In this document: positions 51,135 through 63,990 of the stretch, piece by piece
Layout of the letters: each line of letters opens with the position of its first letter
How positions within the stretch are numbered: the stretch's first letter is position 1
Origin: Zoroaster sp. YZ-2022
Taxonomy: Eukaryota; Echinodermata; Asteroidea; Forcipulatida; Zoroasteridae
Length of the DNA stretch: 64,000 nucleotides
Assembly (NCBI GenBank): GCA_029582265.1
Contig: CM055835.1
Location: 7,431,500-7,495,499, forward strand
Direction of reading: 5' to 3'
Translations under genes and position numbers: made by a program
Notes under the pieces: model-generated
Told to the model about the DNA's origin: nothing
Databases searched by the model: none
What the model saw: only the letters and a program-made list of their open reading frames with translations

Positions 51135-52912
51135 ATGGGTCATTGCACCAGGTAGGGGCAAGCTTTGTGACATGGTGTCCTTGTTACGTAGGTAGATGTA
51201 CCATTCATTATCCTTATTATGAGTGCACATTCTTGGATCATTCCACCAGGTTGGGGCAAGCTTTGTGACATGGTGTCCTTGTTACGTAGGTAGATGCACC
51301 ATTCATTATCCTTATTATGAGTGCACATTCTTGGGTCATTGCACCAGGTTGGGGCAAGCTTTGTGACATGGTGTCCTTGCTACGTAGGTAGATGTACCAT
51401 TCATTATCCTTATTATGAGTGCACATTCTTGGGTCATTCCACCAGGTAGGGGCAAGCTTTGTGACATGGTGTCCTTGTTACGTAGATAGATGTACCATTC
51501 ATTATCCTTATTATGAGTGCACATTCTTGGGTCATTCCACCAGGTAGGGGCAAGCTTTGTGACATGGTGTCCTTGTTACGTAGGTAGATGTACCATTCAT
51601 TATCCTTATTATGAGTGCACATTCTTGGGTCATTCCACCAGGTAGCGGCAAGCTTTGTGACATGGTGTCCTTGTTATGTAGATAGATGTACCACTCATTA
51701 TCCTTATTATGAGTGCACATTCTTGGGTCATTCCACCAGGTTGGGGGCAAGCTTTGTGACATGGTGTCCTTGTTACGTAGGTAGATGTACCATTCATTAT
51801 CCTTATTATGAGTGCACATTCTTAGGTCATTCCACCAGGTGGGGGCAAGCTTTGTGACATGGTGTCCTTGTTATGTAGATAGATGTACCATTCATTATCC
51901 TTATTATGAGTGCACATTCTTGGGTCATTCCACCAGGTTGGGGGCAAGCTTTGTGACATGGTGTCCTTGTTATGTAGATAGATGTACCATTCATTATCCT
52001 TATTATGAGTGCACATTCTTGGGTCATTCCACCAGGTTGGGGGCAAGCTTTGTGACATGGTGTCCTTGTTATGTAGATAGATGTACCATTCATTATCCTT
52101 ATTATGAGTGCACATTCTTGGGTCATTCCACCAGGTTGTGGGCAAGCTTTGTGACATGGTGTCCTTGTTACGTAGATAGATGTACCATTCATTATCCTTA
52201 TTATGAGTGCACATTCTTGGGTCATTGCACCAGGTTGGGGCAAGCTTTGTGACATGGTGTCCTTGTTACGTAGATAGATGTACCATTCATTATCCTTATT
52301 ATGAGTGCACATTCTTGGGTCATTCCACCAGGTTGTGGGCAAGCTTTGTGACATGGTGTCCTTGTTACGTAGATAGATGTACCATTCATTATCCTTATTA
52401 TGAGTGCACATTCTTGTGTCATTCCACCAGGTTGGGGCAAGCTTTGTGACATGGTGTCCTTGTTACGTAGGTAGATGTACCATTCATTATCCTTATTATG
52501 AGTGCACATTCTTGAGTCATTCCACCAGGTTGGGGCAAGCTTTGTGACATGGTGTCCTTGTTGCGTAGGTAGATGTACCATTCATTATCCTTATTATGAG
52601 TGTACATTATTGGGTCATTCCACCAGGTTGGGGCAAGCTTTGTGACATGGTGTCCTTGTTACGTAGGTACATGTAGATGTACCATTCATTATCCTTATTA
52701 TGAGTGCACATTCTTGGGTCATTCCACCAGGTTGGGGGCAAGCTTTGTGACACGGTGTCCTTGTTATGTAGGTAGATGTACCATTTATTATCCTTATTAT
52801 GAGTGCACATTCTTGGGTCATTCCACCAGGTAGGGGCAAGCTTTGTGACATGGTGTCCTTGTTACGTAGGTAGATGTACCATTCATTATCCTTATTATGA
52901 GTGCACATTCAC
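51135..52912. repeat. 98-bp tandem repeat array (about 18 units)
   Basis: Each unit contains GGTCATTCCACCAGGTTGGG, GCAAGCTTTGTGACATGGTG, TCCTTGTTACGTAGGTAGAT and CCATTCATTATCCTTATTAT. Units are 97-99 bp and 90-98% alike by eye. Units with ATGTAGATAGAT cluster together (51660-52080). All the overlapping ORFs on both strands are repeat shadows. Confidence 0.97.
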
Positions 52913-53202
52913 AGTTCTTCAGATTAGAATGAAATCAGTCTCTGTGCCTTGAATAGGAAGTTACAATAATGTTAAGTAGGAGTCATAATAAATGATAATA
53001 AATGGTAAATTTACCTATGTAACAAGGGACACCTTAAGGCAGTGCCGGATACCCGGATACCCGACCGAAAATGTCATTACCCAGTTCCATTTTTCGGTTC
53101 CAATTACCCGTAAATGACTTTTTAAAATTCCGACTGAACATTTTAAGCCACACATATGGAAGTCTCTGATTTCATTATCTTGCTTTGAGAACAGTTGCTT
53201 AA

Positions 53203-53446
53203 CCAGTTCGCGTCGGGAATAAAAAAGTTTTTCTGGGCCCCTGTGCGGGTTTATTTTTCCCACACACACTGTGAATGGAAGCTTCCACAGCGGGTGGCCA
53301 CATCTTCCGAGCATGTCACCGTACACGGGTGGCTCAACCGAGCATGCATACCAATATTCCAGAGTTTCCTTTGACGTGTTTAGACGCTCTCCGACCCACG
53401 GTGCAAAAAAAAATTGCATGTATACACGGCCTCCGACGCGAACTGG
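53203..53446 (-). mobile_element. TTAA-flanked CCAGTTCGC MITE, copy 3
   Basis: Inverted and more diverged copy of 36255-36508, flanked by TTAA (53199-53202 and 53447-53450). Begins CCAGTTCGCGTCGGGAAT and ends CCTCCGACGCGAACTGG. Confidence 0.9.
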
Positions 53447-53450
53447 TTAA

Positions 53451-54154
53451 TCCTGTTGTTTGTATTGCCATAAAAGCCATGAAGCACTTTTACAAATTGA
53501 ATATTTGTATTTGAACATGCTACCTCATTACTGTTTGTTAAAATGCTGCTATCAGGCTAGCCTTGACCAAGGCTGTTGTCGTAGAGCACACAGTACTCCC
53601 ACCCCATACTGATTTATGGCCCGAGAAATTCAGCACACATGGAGCGTCGTCCCTGGCCCCGCACACGTACACAGTACAGCGAGATCAATAACTGAGTCGT
53701 GGATATGGTTGTGCATTGCAACCTCGTGCGTTTGAACTAAATCAACAGCCTTGATCCTTCTGTAATCGAAAGCTTATGTGTTTCTTCATTTTCCCATTGG
53801 AATTCCAATGGAAAGTCATATGCAAGAATTGTTGATTTGTGGGAGGTTCATTTTAATCACAGGCCCCTAGCTTTGACCCCGTTTGATCCCACACACACAG
53901 CACGACGCATGCATACACAGTACAGTGAGCAGTTGCTGGGCCAACCAATAACCAATGAGAATACGTCTTTCGTTTTTGAATTTGGTATATTAGCATAATG
54001 AGCTCCGCCTTGAATTTTGGCTTGTACAGAATCAAGGCACGATGACGAATGGTCACTGTATGTACATATACAGTACTGATCGAAATTAAGTGTGACTAAC
54101 GCGTTCGCTAACGCGTTCGATTTAACGCGTTAAGCATTTCATTTATTAATTGTT
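53451..54154. other. Non-coding stretch, no gene recognised
   Basis: No exon or bounded repeat. GTTAACGCGTT-type words begin near 54100, leading into the satellite. Confidence 0.4.
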
Positions 54155-56133
54155 AATTCCATGGGGAGCCTTCCTAACGCGGTAGCGAACGCGGTAGCGA
54201 ACGCGGTAGCGAACGCGGTAGCGAACGCGGTAGCGAACGCGGTAGCGAACGCGTTAAAGATCATAGTAGCCGGAGTATAGGAGAATACAACGGAGACCAA
54301 AGTGATCACGATCTGGGGACAGCAACCGTAGCGCCGTTTTGGATATTCATTGGACTCGGAAATACTTTCGAAACTTAAAATTTCAAGAGATATTTAAAGC
54401 TCTGGCCAAAGTATAATAATTCTTATTCATAAATCAAGGGATTACGCTCAGTATTTCAAGGCGAACAATGAAATAAATATGTTGAAGATAATGAAGTCGG
54501 CGTACAAAGAGATTTCTTATAACCAGCTAAAATGATGTCAGCGAATTAATAGATTCTTTTAGTCGGCGCACAAAGAGATTTCTTCTTACTAGGCTACAAA
54601 GACTCAGTCGGCGTACAAAGGGCTTGTAAAGTCGGCGCTCACAAAGGACAAAAGTATTTATTAAAGTCAGCTACACATGGAGAGTTAGGGCCTATGTCGG
54701 CGTACAAAGATATTATTTTAGTTGACTATTCCATGGGGAGCCTTCCTAACGCGTTAACCCTAACGCCTAACGCGTTAACCCTAACGCCTAACGCGTTAAC
54801 CCTAACGCCTAGCGCGTTAACCCTAACGCCTAGCGCGTTAACCCTAACGCCTAGCGCGTTAACCCTAACGCCTAGCGCGTTAACCCTAACGCCTAACGCG
54901 TTAACCCCAACGCGTTAAAGATCATAGTAGCCGGAGTATAGGAGAATACAACGGAGACCAAAGTGATCACGATCTGGGGACAGCAACCGTAGCGCCGTTT
55001 TGGATATTCATTGGACTCGGAAATACTTTCGAAACTTAAAATGTCAAGAGATATTTAAGCTCTGGCCAAAGTATAATAAAATGAGACTGCTACTATCGAT
55101 GTAATAATTTCTTTTCTCATAATTCTTATTCATAAATCAAGGGATTACGCTCAGTATTTCAAGGCGAACAATGAAATAAATATGTTGAAGATAATGAAGT
55201 CGGCGTACAAAGAGATTTCTTATAACCAGCTAAAATGATGTCAGCGAATTAATAGATTCTTTTAGTCGGCGCACAAAGAGATTTCTTCTTAATAGGCTAC
55301 AAAGACTCAGTCGGCGTACAAAGGGCTAGTAAAGTCGGCGCTCACAAAGGACAAAAGTATTTATTAAAGTCAGCTACACATTGAGAGTTAGGGCCTATGT
55401 CGGCGTACAAAGATATTATTTTAGTTGACTATTCCATGGGGAGCCTTCCTAACGCGTTAACCCTAACGCCTAACGCGTTAACCCTAACGCCTAACGCGTT
55501 AACCCTAACGCCTAGCGCGTTAACCTAACGCCCTAGCGCGTTAACCTAACGCCTAGCGCGTTAACCCTAACGCCTAACGCGTTAACCCCAACGCGTTAAA
55601 GATCATAGTAGCCGGAGTATAGGAGAATACAACGGAGACCAAAGTGATCACGATCTGGGGACAGCAACCGTAGCGCCGTTTGGATATTCATTGCACTCGG
55701 AAATACTTTCGAAACTTAAAATGTCAAGAGATATTTAAGCTCTGGCCAAAGTATAATAAAATGAGACTGCTACTATCGATGTAATAATTTCTTTTCTCAT
55801 AATTCTTATTCATAAATCAAGGGATTACGCTCAGTATTTCAAGGCGAACAATGAAATAAATATGTTGAAGATAATGAAGTCGGCGTACAAAGAGATTTCT
55901 TATAACCAGCTAAAATGATGTCGGCGAATTAATAAATTCTTTTAGTCGGCGCACAAGAGAAACTAAGTCAGGCCCACAAAGAGATTTCTTGTTACTAGGC
56001 TACAAAGACTCAGTCGGCGTACAAAGGGCTAGTAAAGTCGGCGCTCACAAAGGACAAAAGTATTTATTAAAGTCAGCTACACATTGAGAGTTAGGGCCTA
56101 TGTCGGCGTACAAAGATATTATTTTAGTTGACT
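54155..56133. repeat. Satellite: three units of about 570-705 bp
   Basis: Each unit starts ATTCCATGGGGAGCCTTCCT (54156, 54727, 55431). A minisatellite follows, then a conserved block beginning AAAGATCATAGTAGCCGGAG (54256, 54917, 55598). Each unit closes with several AGTCGGCGTACAAAG sub-repeats. The minisatellite differs: unit 1 has six 12-bp GCGGTAGCGAAC repeats, while units 2 and 3 have 21-bp AACGCGTTAACCCTAACGCCT repeats. The ORF at 54694-54918 is a repeat shadow. Confidence 0.95.
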
Positions 56134-56974
56134 ACAATGAGAAATAAGACTACAGTATACAAAGGGTTAGAGACATTTACTCCACAGATTTATAACCACT
56201 GACATGTTGTGGCTTGCTAGTGTAAAACATAAAAATGTACTTAACGCAATATCGTGATAAGCTGAACGCATTAAAGACAGAGATTACGCGAGATCACTAC
56301 CTCATGGTCTGGTAGTGTAAAACGAAAATAATAAATATTTTTAGGGGTGACGTTTCTTTTGCTGTCATGTATATATATATATATATATTTTTTTACTTAC
56401 TAACAGTGACATTTCACAATTAACAGTAATAATTCATTTTGTTGAGGCAAAATCCCTAAATATGAGGACCTCGAAACTACGGTACGTTAGGTGAGTATGG
56501 TGTATTTGAATAAGTGTGGTTTGTATAAGAACCGCTAACGCTTCGAGCAGTGTACTTCATCCGACTTCTGGACTCACCACCATCGGTTCTTATCAGAACT
56601 ACACATAGGCCTGCATCTTCACAGAAGATATTATTTCACATGGTGTAACCAGCAATTTTAGTCATCATTATCCATCACATCATGCATTCCATGCAAAGCT
56701 TCAAATCATACTGACAAGACAATATCCTTCTCATATTTCTACTCTTAATTCCAGGGAATATTAATACCTTCATCATTTTTGAATTAACAATTTTATACCT
56801 CTTATTTTTAATTCTAAAAATCCTTGTGCTAGAATAACAACATGATAATTCTAATAACCATCTCGCACATGCTGTTGTTGCTAATTTGGTAAATATTGTT
56901 AATTGAGCTATAGCATGTTTTAACATTTCATTTGATTTAACACGTTTTTATAATTTTGTTTTACATTGTTAATA
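56134..56974. other. Non-coding stretch left of the giant inverted repeat
   Basis: Contains a diverged copy of the GTTCTTTTCAGAACT repeat (about 56585-56700) and a short (AT)n. Nothing else recognised. Confidence 0.45.
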
Positions 56975-56998
56975 ACGCTTTATTTACTTCAAGTTTAT

Positions 56999-57470
56999 TC
57001 AGTTACTGTTGAGACAATAAAACGTCATTTCCCTTGGCTGATGAGTGCGGAGTCTGCACTTCTGCATTTGATAAATGTGGAAGATCCAATAATGGCGTTC
57101 TCAAATAACACTGCAAAGAGGATCGAAACAGACTTTATTTTGTTTATTGTTCGGCGACCACGATGTGCCTGGATCCAATTTAAACAGGCAACAATGTCTC
57201 CCCATTTTAATAATTTCTTACCAGAGCTAATATTAATCTCTGAAAACAGCAAACAAACAAACAAAAATAATTTCAAAATGAAGTCTGTCCCAAGGGTAAG
57301 CCGTAATGTTCAATTTCTTGAACTTGGGCAAATGTTAATAAATGTTAGTACCGGCCAAGTTGATGATGGACCTGCTGTATTTGACATGGATGAGTTACCC
57401 TGTTTGCATTCAGTGGGTAAAGCTGGGAGGATATTTTTAACTGTAAAAACTGAAGTACGCTCAACAAAAA
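56999..57470 (+). CDS. Unknown ORF/exon in left arm
   Basis: An open frame reads VTVETIKRHFPWLMSAESAL then LHLINVEDPIMAFSNN, ending RIFLTVKTEVRSTKR at a perfect donor AAAAAG|GTAAGT. A possible acceptor is TTTATTCAG just before it. The peptide is globular-looking and has no motif I recognise. It is duplicated in the right arm. It could be an exon of a captured host gene or of a transposon protein; the start and acceptor are uncertain. Confidence 0.5.
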
Positions 57471-58259
57471 GGTAAGTTTTAATTTAATACTTGTGAAATT
57501 TTCATGTACGTAGGACGACCGTTTGTATTTTAATATTTTACCAACAAAAAACAACTTCCAGTCAGTTTGTGAATTAGTGGTGCAGCTACTATATGTACAC
57601 GAGGTATACGGCTGAGCGTAAAATCAACACTTCGGGTAAATTTAGATTTTTGGTTTCTGAGCGCTCCCTCCAACCAGATTAATGCAAGAAAGGGCAATGC
57701 ATTTATAAACAAGTAATTAATTAAATACTTGTGAAATGTTCATATTGATAAGACGACTTTTTATATTTTTAATATTTTTCTGAAAAAAAACATTCAAATC
57801 AGTTTGCAGCATGGGTCGATGGTTGATATGGGTCGATTTAGATTTTTTTTTTCAGGTTTAATTTTACAGATTGATTCGATTGATTCAATTGAAGACGACA
57901 AATCTATGAATTAGTAATTAATTAAAGACTTGTGAACTTTTTAGATTTATAGGACGACATTTTATATTTTTAAAACATTTCTGAAAACCTATTTGAATCA
58001 GTTTGCAGTAATGTGCGGATAACGGCCTTGTGTAGAATTCATCAAAAAAATCAACACTATACCGGTCGATTTTTATTTTCAGGGCTACTTTTTACAGATG
58101 GATTAAATTGAAGACGATGAATCCATTGTTGAGTAATTAATTTAATACCTGTGAAATTGTCAGATTTTAGTACTACTGTTTATATTTTTTATATTTTAGT
58201 GAAATCTCCGTTCGAATCATTTTGTGGGATGTAGTTACCTAGTTTGCCCATATTGCTGT

Positions 58260-59050
58260 AATGTTAGTTCAATATTTGCAGACGACATATTCTTTCTAAT
58301 CCTATTGGTTAAAAATTCTCTTTGAAATTAATTTTCAGTATGTAACAGGCGTTTTTATCAATGAACTCCGCGACGGAAAAAAAGAGTAAAGGTCACGTTA
58401 TGAATATGCATTTTTGTATGACCCTTCAAAATTCTCGCGCATGCGCCCAAACCGCATGTCGCCTGCAGAGCATTTTGAACAGCGGTGAAGGGCAGATAAC
58501 ATCTATAAAACAAGCCTGAAAGCGGCTCAGAGTGCCTCTCAAAGGGGTTTGTGATTGATCTTTGACAGGTCTATGGTATTTTAAGCCAATTAGAACTTCC
58601 AGGTTGGGGTGGATATTGGGATATGGCTGTTGGGGGGTCGGAGGATGGCGGTACTTCTTAGTAATTCATGACATTCGGTTGTATAGTTGGCTTTTATGAA
58701 TGGGCCAGGGGTTCTATATATAGCAAGAGCTTGTATTCTATGGGTAGTAGTGTAGAAAAATGTGCAACAAGGAATTACCGCAGGTAAATGGCGATTTAAA
58801 AAAAAAAATACTGTAAAAAACAGTAGGTCTCCTGAGAATACGTTGCTTCAATGAACAAATTATTTTGACAAATAGAAATATTAAAGTGAAAGTCAAATTT
58901 TATCAATGATAAAAAATCTCTAGACCCTCTGAAACAAGTTGAGATTTATACAATTCGGAAATCAGTTAATTAACCCAGGTAATTAACGATTTTACGACCT
59001 ACTATAAACAAATGTGAGTCTCATGGGACCGGATTTAATTGCTTTACCAC
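58260..59050. other. Non-repeat spacer inside the left arm
   Basis: Unlike the rest of the arm, this 0.8 kb has no TAGGACGAC repeat and no match in the right arm. It separates two blocks that are direct repeats of each other (57480-58240 and 59280-60040). No gene recognised. Confidence 0.6.
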
Positions 59051-61079
59051 ACACCGCAGGGCTAATTAGTAATTAATTTAATACCTGTGAAATTTTCATG
59101 TTGACTGGACGGCATTTTATATTTTTAATACTTTTCTGAAAAACCCATTCGAGTCAGTTTGCAGTAGTATGAATGTGACGGCCTTATGTAAAATTAATCA
59201 ATTTGATTTCGGGTTTGGTTTCCCATGGCAACTTTTACAGAATGATTTAAGACAATGAGTCTATGAATGAGTAATTAATTCACTACTTGATAGGACGATC
59301 GTTTATGTTTTTAATATTTTACCAACGAAAAAACAACTTCCAGTCAGTTTGTGTATTAGTGGTGCAGCTACTATGTACACGAGGTATACGGCTGAGCGTA
59401 AAATCAACACTTCTGGTAAATTTAGATTTTTGGTTTCTGAGCGCTCCCTCCAACCAGATTAATGCAAGAAAAGGCAATGCATTTATAATTAATTAAATAC
59501 TTGTAAAAATTTTATATTGATAAGGCGACATTTTATATTTTTAATATTTTTCTGGAAAAACATTCAAATCAGTTTGCAGCAGTATGAATGTGCGGATATT
59601 GACGGCCTTATGTAAAAATGATACGGGTCGATTTTGATTTTCTCAGGTTTAATTTTACAGATTGATTCAATTGAAGACGACGAATCTACGAATTAGTAAT
59701 TAATTAAAGACTTATAGGACGACATTTTATATTTTTAAAACATTTCTGAAAACCTATTTGAATCTGTTTGCAGTAATGTGCAGATAACGGCCTTGTGTAG
59801 AATTGATCAAAAAATCAACACTATAGGACTATACCGGTCGATTTTTATTTTGGGTTTCCCAGGACTACTTTTTACAGATGGATTAAATTGAAGACGATGA
59901 ATCCATTGATGACTTATTCATTTAATACCTGTGAAATTGTCAGATTTTTAGGACTACTGTTCATATTTTTTTATATTTTAGTGAAATCTCCGTTCGAATC
60001 ATTTTGTGGGATGTAGTTACCTAGTTTGAAGATGCACATACGACTGTGCGTAAATCAACACTTTGGGTCGATTTGGATTTTGGGTTTCCTAGGGCTCCAT
60101 TTTACGGATTGATTCGATTAAATTCGATGAAGCTTTTCGAGCAATTAATTTAACGCTTGTGTAATTTAAGATTTATAGGACGTCCCTTTATATTTTTAAT
60201 ATTTTACCAAAAAACGAGCGGAAAATCAATTCCAGTACTACTAGTTAATTTAGATTTGGACTTTTTGATGGCTCCCTCTACTAAATTAATGCAAGAAAAG
60301 ACAATACATTTATAAACAAGTAATTAATTAAATATTCAGATTGATAGGACGACATTTTATATTTTTAATACTTTTCTGAAAAACCTATTCAAATCAGTTT
60401 GCATTAGTATAAATGTGCGGATAATAACGGCCCTAAATATTTTTTTAAATCAACACTATACCGGTCGAATTTGAGTTTGGGTTTCTCAGGGCTACTTTTA
60501 CGGATTAATTCAAGTGAAGACGATGAATCTATGAATAAGTAATTAATATAATACCTGTGAAATTGTCCGATTTATATAAGGGCTACTGTTTTTAATATTT
60601 TAGAGAAACCTCCGTTCGAATCAGTTTGTGGGATGTAGGTGGCCATTTTGAAGATGCGCACATGATTGTGCGGATCCGTAAAACACTTCAGGTCGATTTG
60701 GATTTTGGGTTTCTTAAGGCTCCATTTTACGGATTGATTCCATTAAAAGCGATGAAGTTATTAATTAGTAATTAATTTAATACTTATGAAACTTTCAGGT
60801 ACATAGGACGACAATTTATATTTTTAATATTTTACCGAAAAACAACTTCAGTAAGTTTGTGTAATAATAGCGGTGCAGCTACGACTGAGCATATAATCTA
60901 CATACGGCCATGTCAATTTGAATTTCGGGTTTCTGAGGATTTCCACTACTAGATTGATGGAGGCGGAGACAATGCATAGATGAACAAATAATTGATTAAA
61001 TACGTGTGTAACTTTCATATTTATAGGACGACGTTTTATATTTTTAATACTTATGAAAAACATTCGAATCCGTTTGCAG

Positions 61080-61820
61080 TAGTTAACGTATTTCGTATAC
61101 ATATATACATGTACAATATATATGACTACATGCTGAGCTGTATACGTATTATTATGTTTAGGTAGCTGTCCTGGCCTAGCCTATCTCGTGTGTGTACAGC
61201 TACAGCACAGTGTGTATTACAAACGTTGTACTAACTCCATATACCAAGTTGGGCCAATAGTGTATCACATTGTATGTAGCGCGTATTTCGTTTGCCACGC
61301 CTCTTCGCCAAATTGTGTACCTTATCGCGTTACAAACGTCAGTGTATGATTCCTTGAATGCAAGGCTTATTGACTGTGCCAATTCCAAAAAAGGGGCCAG
61401 CCTATTTATGTGTAGCATGCAGCTAGCAGCTAGCCATGGAGTATATAATATAACTCTGGTGGTAGTAGCAGCGCTGCATGCCTGTACATGTACATAGTAT
61501 TAGTACATGTACATTGTACATAGTAATCTCCACTGTACATCTACACTATACTACTACTGTACATGTATACGAAATACGCAAACTGGGTTAGGGTTAGGGT
61601 TAGGGTTAGGGTTAGGGTTAGGGTTAGGGTTAGGGTTAGGGTTAGGGCTAGGGCTAGGGTTAGGGTTAGGGTTACAAGTCTAACTGCATATTACTGTTAG
61701 GCTACGTGCATGCAATGAAAACAAAGCCTATGTGTACCATTTTGACAATACATAAACATGAATGTAGGAATAAAAAGGAATAAAAAAAAGAAGAAAAAAT
61801 AGATCTGGCCTGTCTCATGG
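61080..61820. other. Central spacer between the arms
   Basis: Contains ACATGTAC-rich sequence, a CpG-poor unique stretch and the telomere-type repeat. The next bases to the right (61829-61860, on the - strand) resemble the end of the duplicated ORF (GGGAGGATATTTTTAACTGT), a third partial copy. Confidence 0.6.
61585..61674 (+). repeat. Interstitial (TTAGGG)n array
   Basis: Fifteen tandem GGGTTA units, two of them variant GGGCTA. TTAGGG is the telomere repeat of vertebrates and of most marine invertebrate deuterostomes. Here it is internal, between two inverted arms. Confidence 0.97.
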
Positions 61821-63509
61821 TGATATTTATTACAGTTAAAAATATCCTCCCAGTTTTTCTCCTAAGAATATGTACATTCCACAAGTATTTTGTTAATTAC
61901 TTGTTTATCAGATATTGTTGCTTTACGCTCAGCCGTATACCTCACGTACGCCATAGCTGCACAACTACGTTATTACACAAACTGGCTGCAAGTTGTTTTT
62001 CAGTAAAATATTAAAAATATAAACGATCGTCCTATAAAGTATTAAATTAATTACTCATTCATAGATTCATTGTCTTAAATCATTCTGTAAAAAGTTGCCA
62101 TGAGAAACCAAACCCGAAATCAAATTTATTAATTTTACATAAGGCCGTCACATTCATACTACTGCAAACTGACTCGAATGGGTTTTTCAGAAAAGTATTA
62201 AAAATGTAAAATGTCGTCCAGTCAACATGAAAATTTCACAAGTATTAAATTAATTACTTGTTAATAGCTGCATCGCTTTTAATCGAATCAGAAACCCAAA
62301 GTGTTATATGCACATATTCAAACATAACTACTGCATGCCACAAACTGATTCGAACAGACGTCCTATAAATCTTAACATTTCATAAGTATTATATTAATAA
62401 CGCATTAATGGGTCGTCGCTTTAATTGAATCAATCCGTAAAATGAAACCCTCAGTATTGTAAAATACAAATCAACCTAAATTAGCGTGGATTTTGAGTAC
62501 TCTTACACAGCCGTAATACACATTTATACCACTACATGCCACAAACTGATTCGAACGGGTTTTTCGCTGAATTATTAAAAATATAAACAGGCGTCCTATA
62601 AGTGTGAAAATTACATAAGTATTAAATTAATTACTCGTTCATAGCTTCATCGCATTTAATCGAATCAATCCGTAAAATGGAGCCCTAGGAAACCCAAAAT
62701 CCCAATCGACCCAAAGTGTCGATTTACGCACAGTCGTATGTGCATCTTCAAACTAGGTAACTACATCCCACAAAATGATTCGAACGGAGATTTCACAAAA
62801 ATATAAACAGTAGTACTAAAATCTGACAATTTCACAGGTATTAAATTAATTACTCAACAATGGATTCATCGTCTTCAATTTAATCCATCTGTAAAAAGTA
62901 GCCCTGAAAATAAAAATCGACCGGTAGTGTTGATTTTTTTGATGAATTCTACACAAGGCCGTTATCCGCACATTACTGCAAACTGATTCAAATAGGTTTT
63001 CAGAAATGTTTTAAAAATATAAAATGTCGTCCTATAAATCAAAAAAGTTCACAAGTCTTTAATTAATTACTAATTCATAGATTTGTCGTCTTCAATTGAA
63101 TCAATCTGTAAAATTAAACCTGAAAAAAAAATCTAAATCGACCCATATCAACCATCGACCCATGCTGCAAACTGATTTGAATGTTTTTTTTCAGAAAAAT
63201 ATTAAAAATATAAAAAGTCGTCTTATCAATATGAACATTTCACAAGTATTTAATTAATTACTTGTTTATAAATGCATTGCCCTTTCTTGCATTAATCTGG
63301 TTGGAGGGAGCGCTCAGAAACCAAAAATCTAAATTTACCCGAAGTGTTGATTTTACGCTCAGCCGTATACCTCGTGTACATATAGTAGCTGCACCACTAA
63401 TTCACAAACTGACTGGAAGTTGTTTTTTGTTGGTAAAATATAAAAAATACAAACGGTCGTCCTACGTACATGAAAATTTCACAAGTATTAAATTAAAACT
63501 TACCTTTTT

Positions 63510-63990
63510 GTTGAGCGTACTTCAGTTTTACAGTTAAAATATCCTCCCAGCTTTACCCACTGAATGCAAACAGGGTAACTCATCCATGTCCAAATACAGC
63601 AGGTCCATCATCAACTTGGCCGGTACTAACATTTATTAACATTTGCCCAAGTTCAAGAAATTGAACATTACGGCTTACCCTTGGGACAGACTTCATTTTG
63701 AAATTATTTTTGTTTGTTTGTTTGCTGTTTTCAGAGATTAATATTAGCTCTGGTAAGAAATTATTAAAATGGGGAGACATTGTTGCCTGTTTAAATTGGA
63801 TCCAGGCACATCGTGGTCGCCGAACAATAAACAAAATAAAGTCTGTTTCGATCCTCTTTGCAGTGTTATTTGAGAACGCCATTATTGGATCTTCCACATT
63901 TATCAAATGCAGAAGTGCAGACTCCGCACTCATCAGCCAAGGGAAAATGACGTTTTATTGTCTCAACAGTAACTGAATAAACTTGAAGTA
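63510..63990 (-). pseudogene. Right-arm copy of the unknown ORF, frameshifted
   Basis: Nearly identical to the left-arm ORF through GQVDDGPAVF. One extra G then shifts the frame (TTTGGACATGG where the left arm has TTTGACATGG), giving GHG and a stop. Two further one-base losses occur in T and A runs before the conserved GTAAGT donor. These could be real decay or base-calling errors in homopolymers. Confidence 0.7.

Noticed and set aside
51140..52910. CRISPR-like array of regularly spaced repeats
   Set aside because: The whole 98-bp unit is repeated without variable spacers, in a eukaryotic context.
54694..54918. ORF of NALTLTP repeats as a small repeat protein
   Set aside because: It is a reading of the 21-bp minisatellite in the satellite. 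Unit 3 has frame-breaking length changes at the same place.
56999..57470. Next exon of the CM1 gene
   Set aside because: The peptide is not coiled coil, is unlike the family, and belongs to a duplicated inverted-repeat arm.
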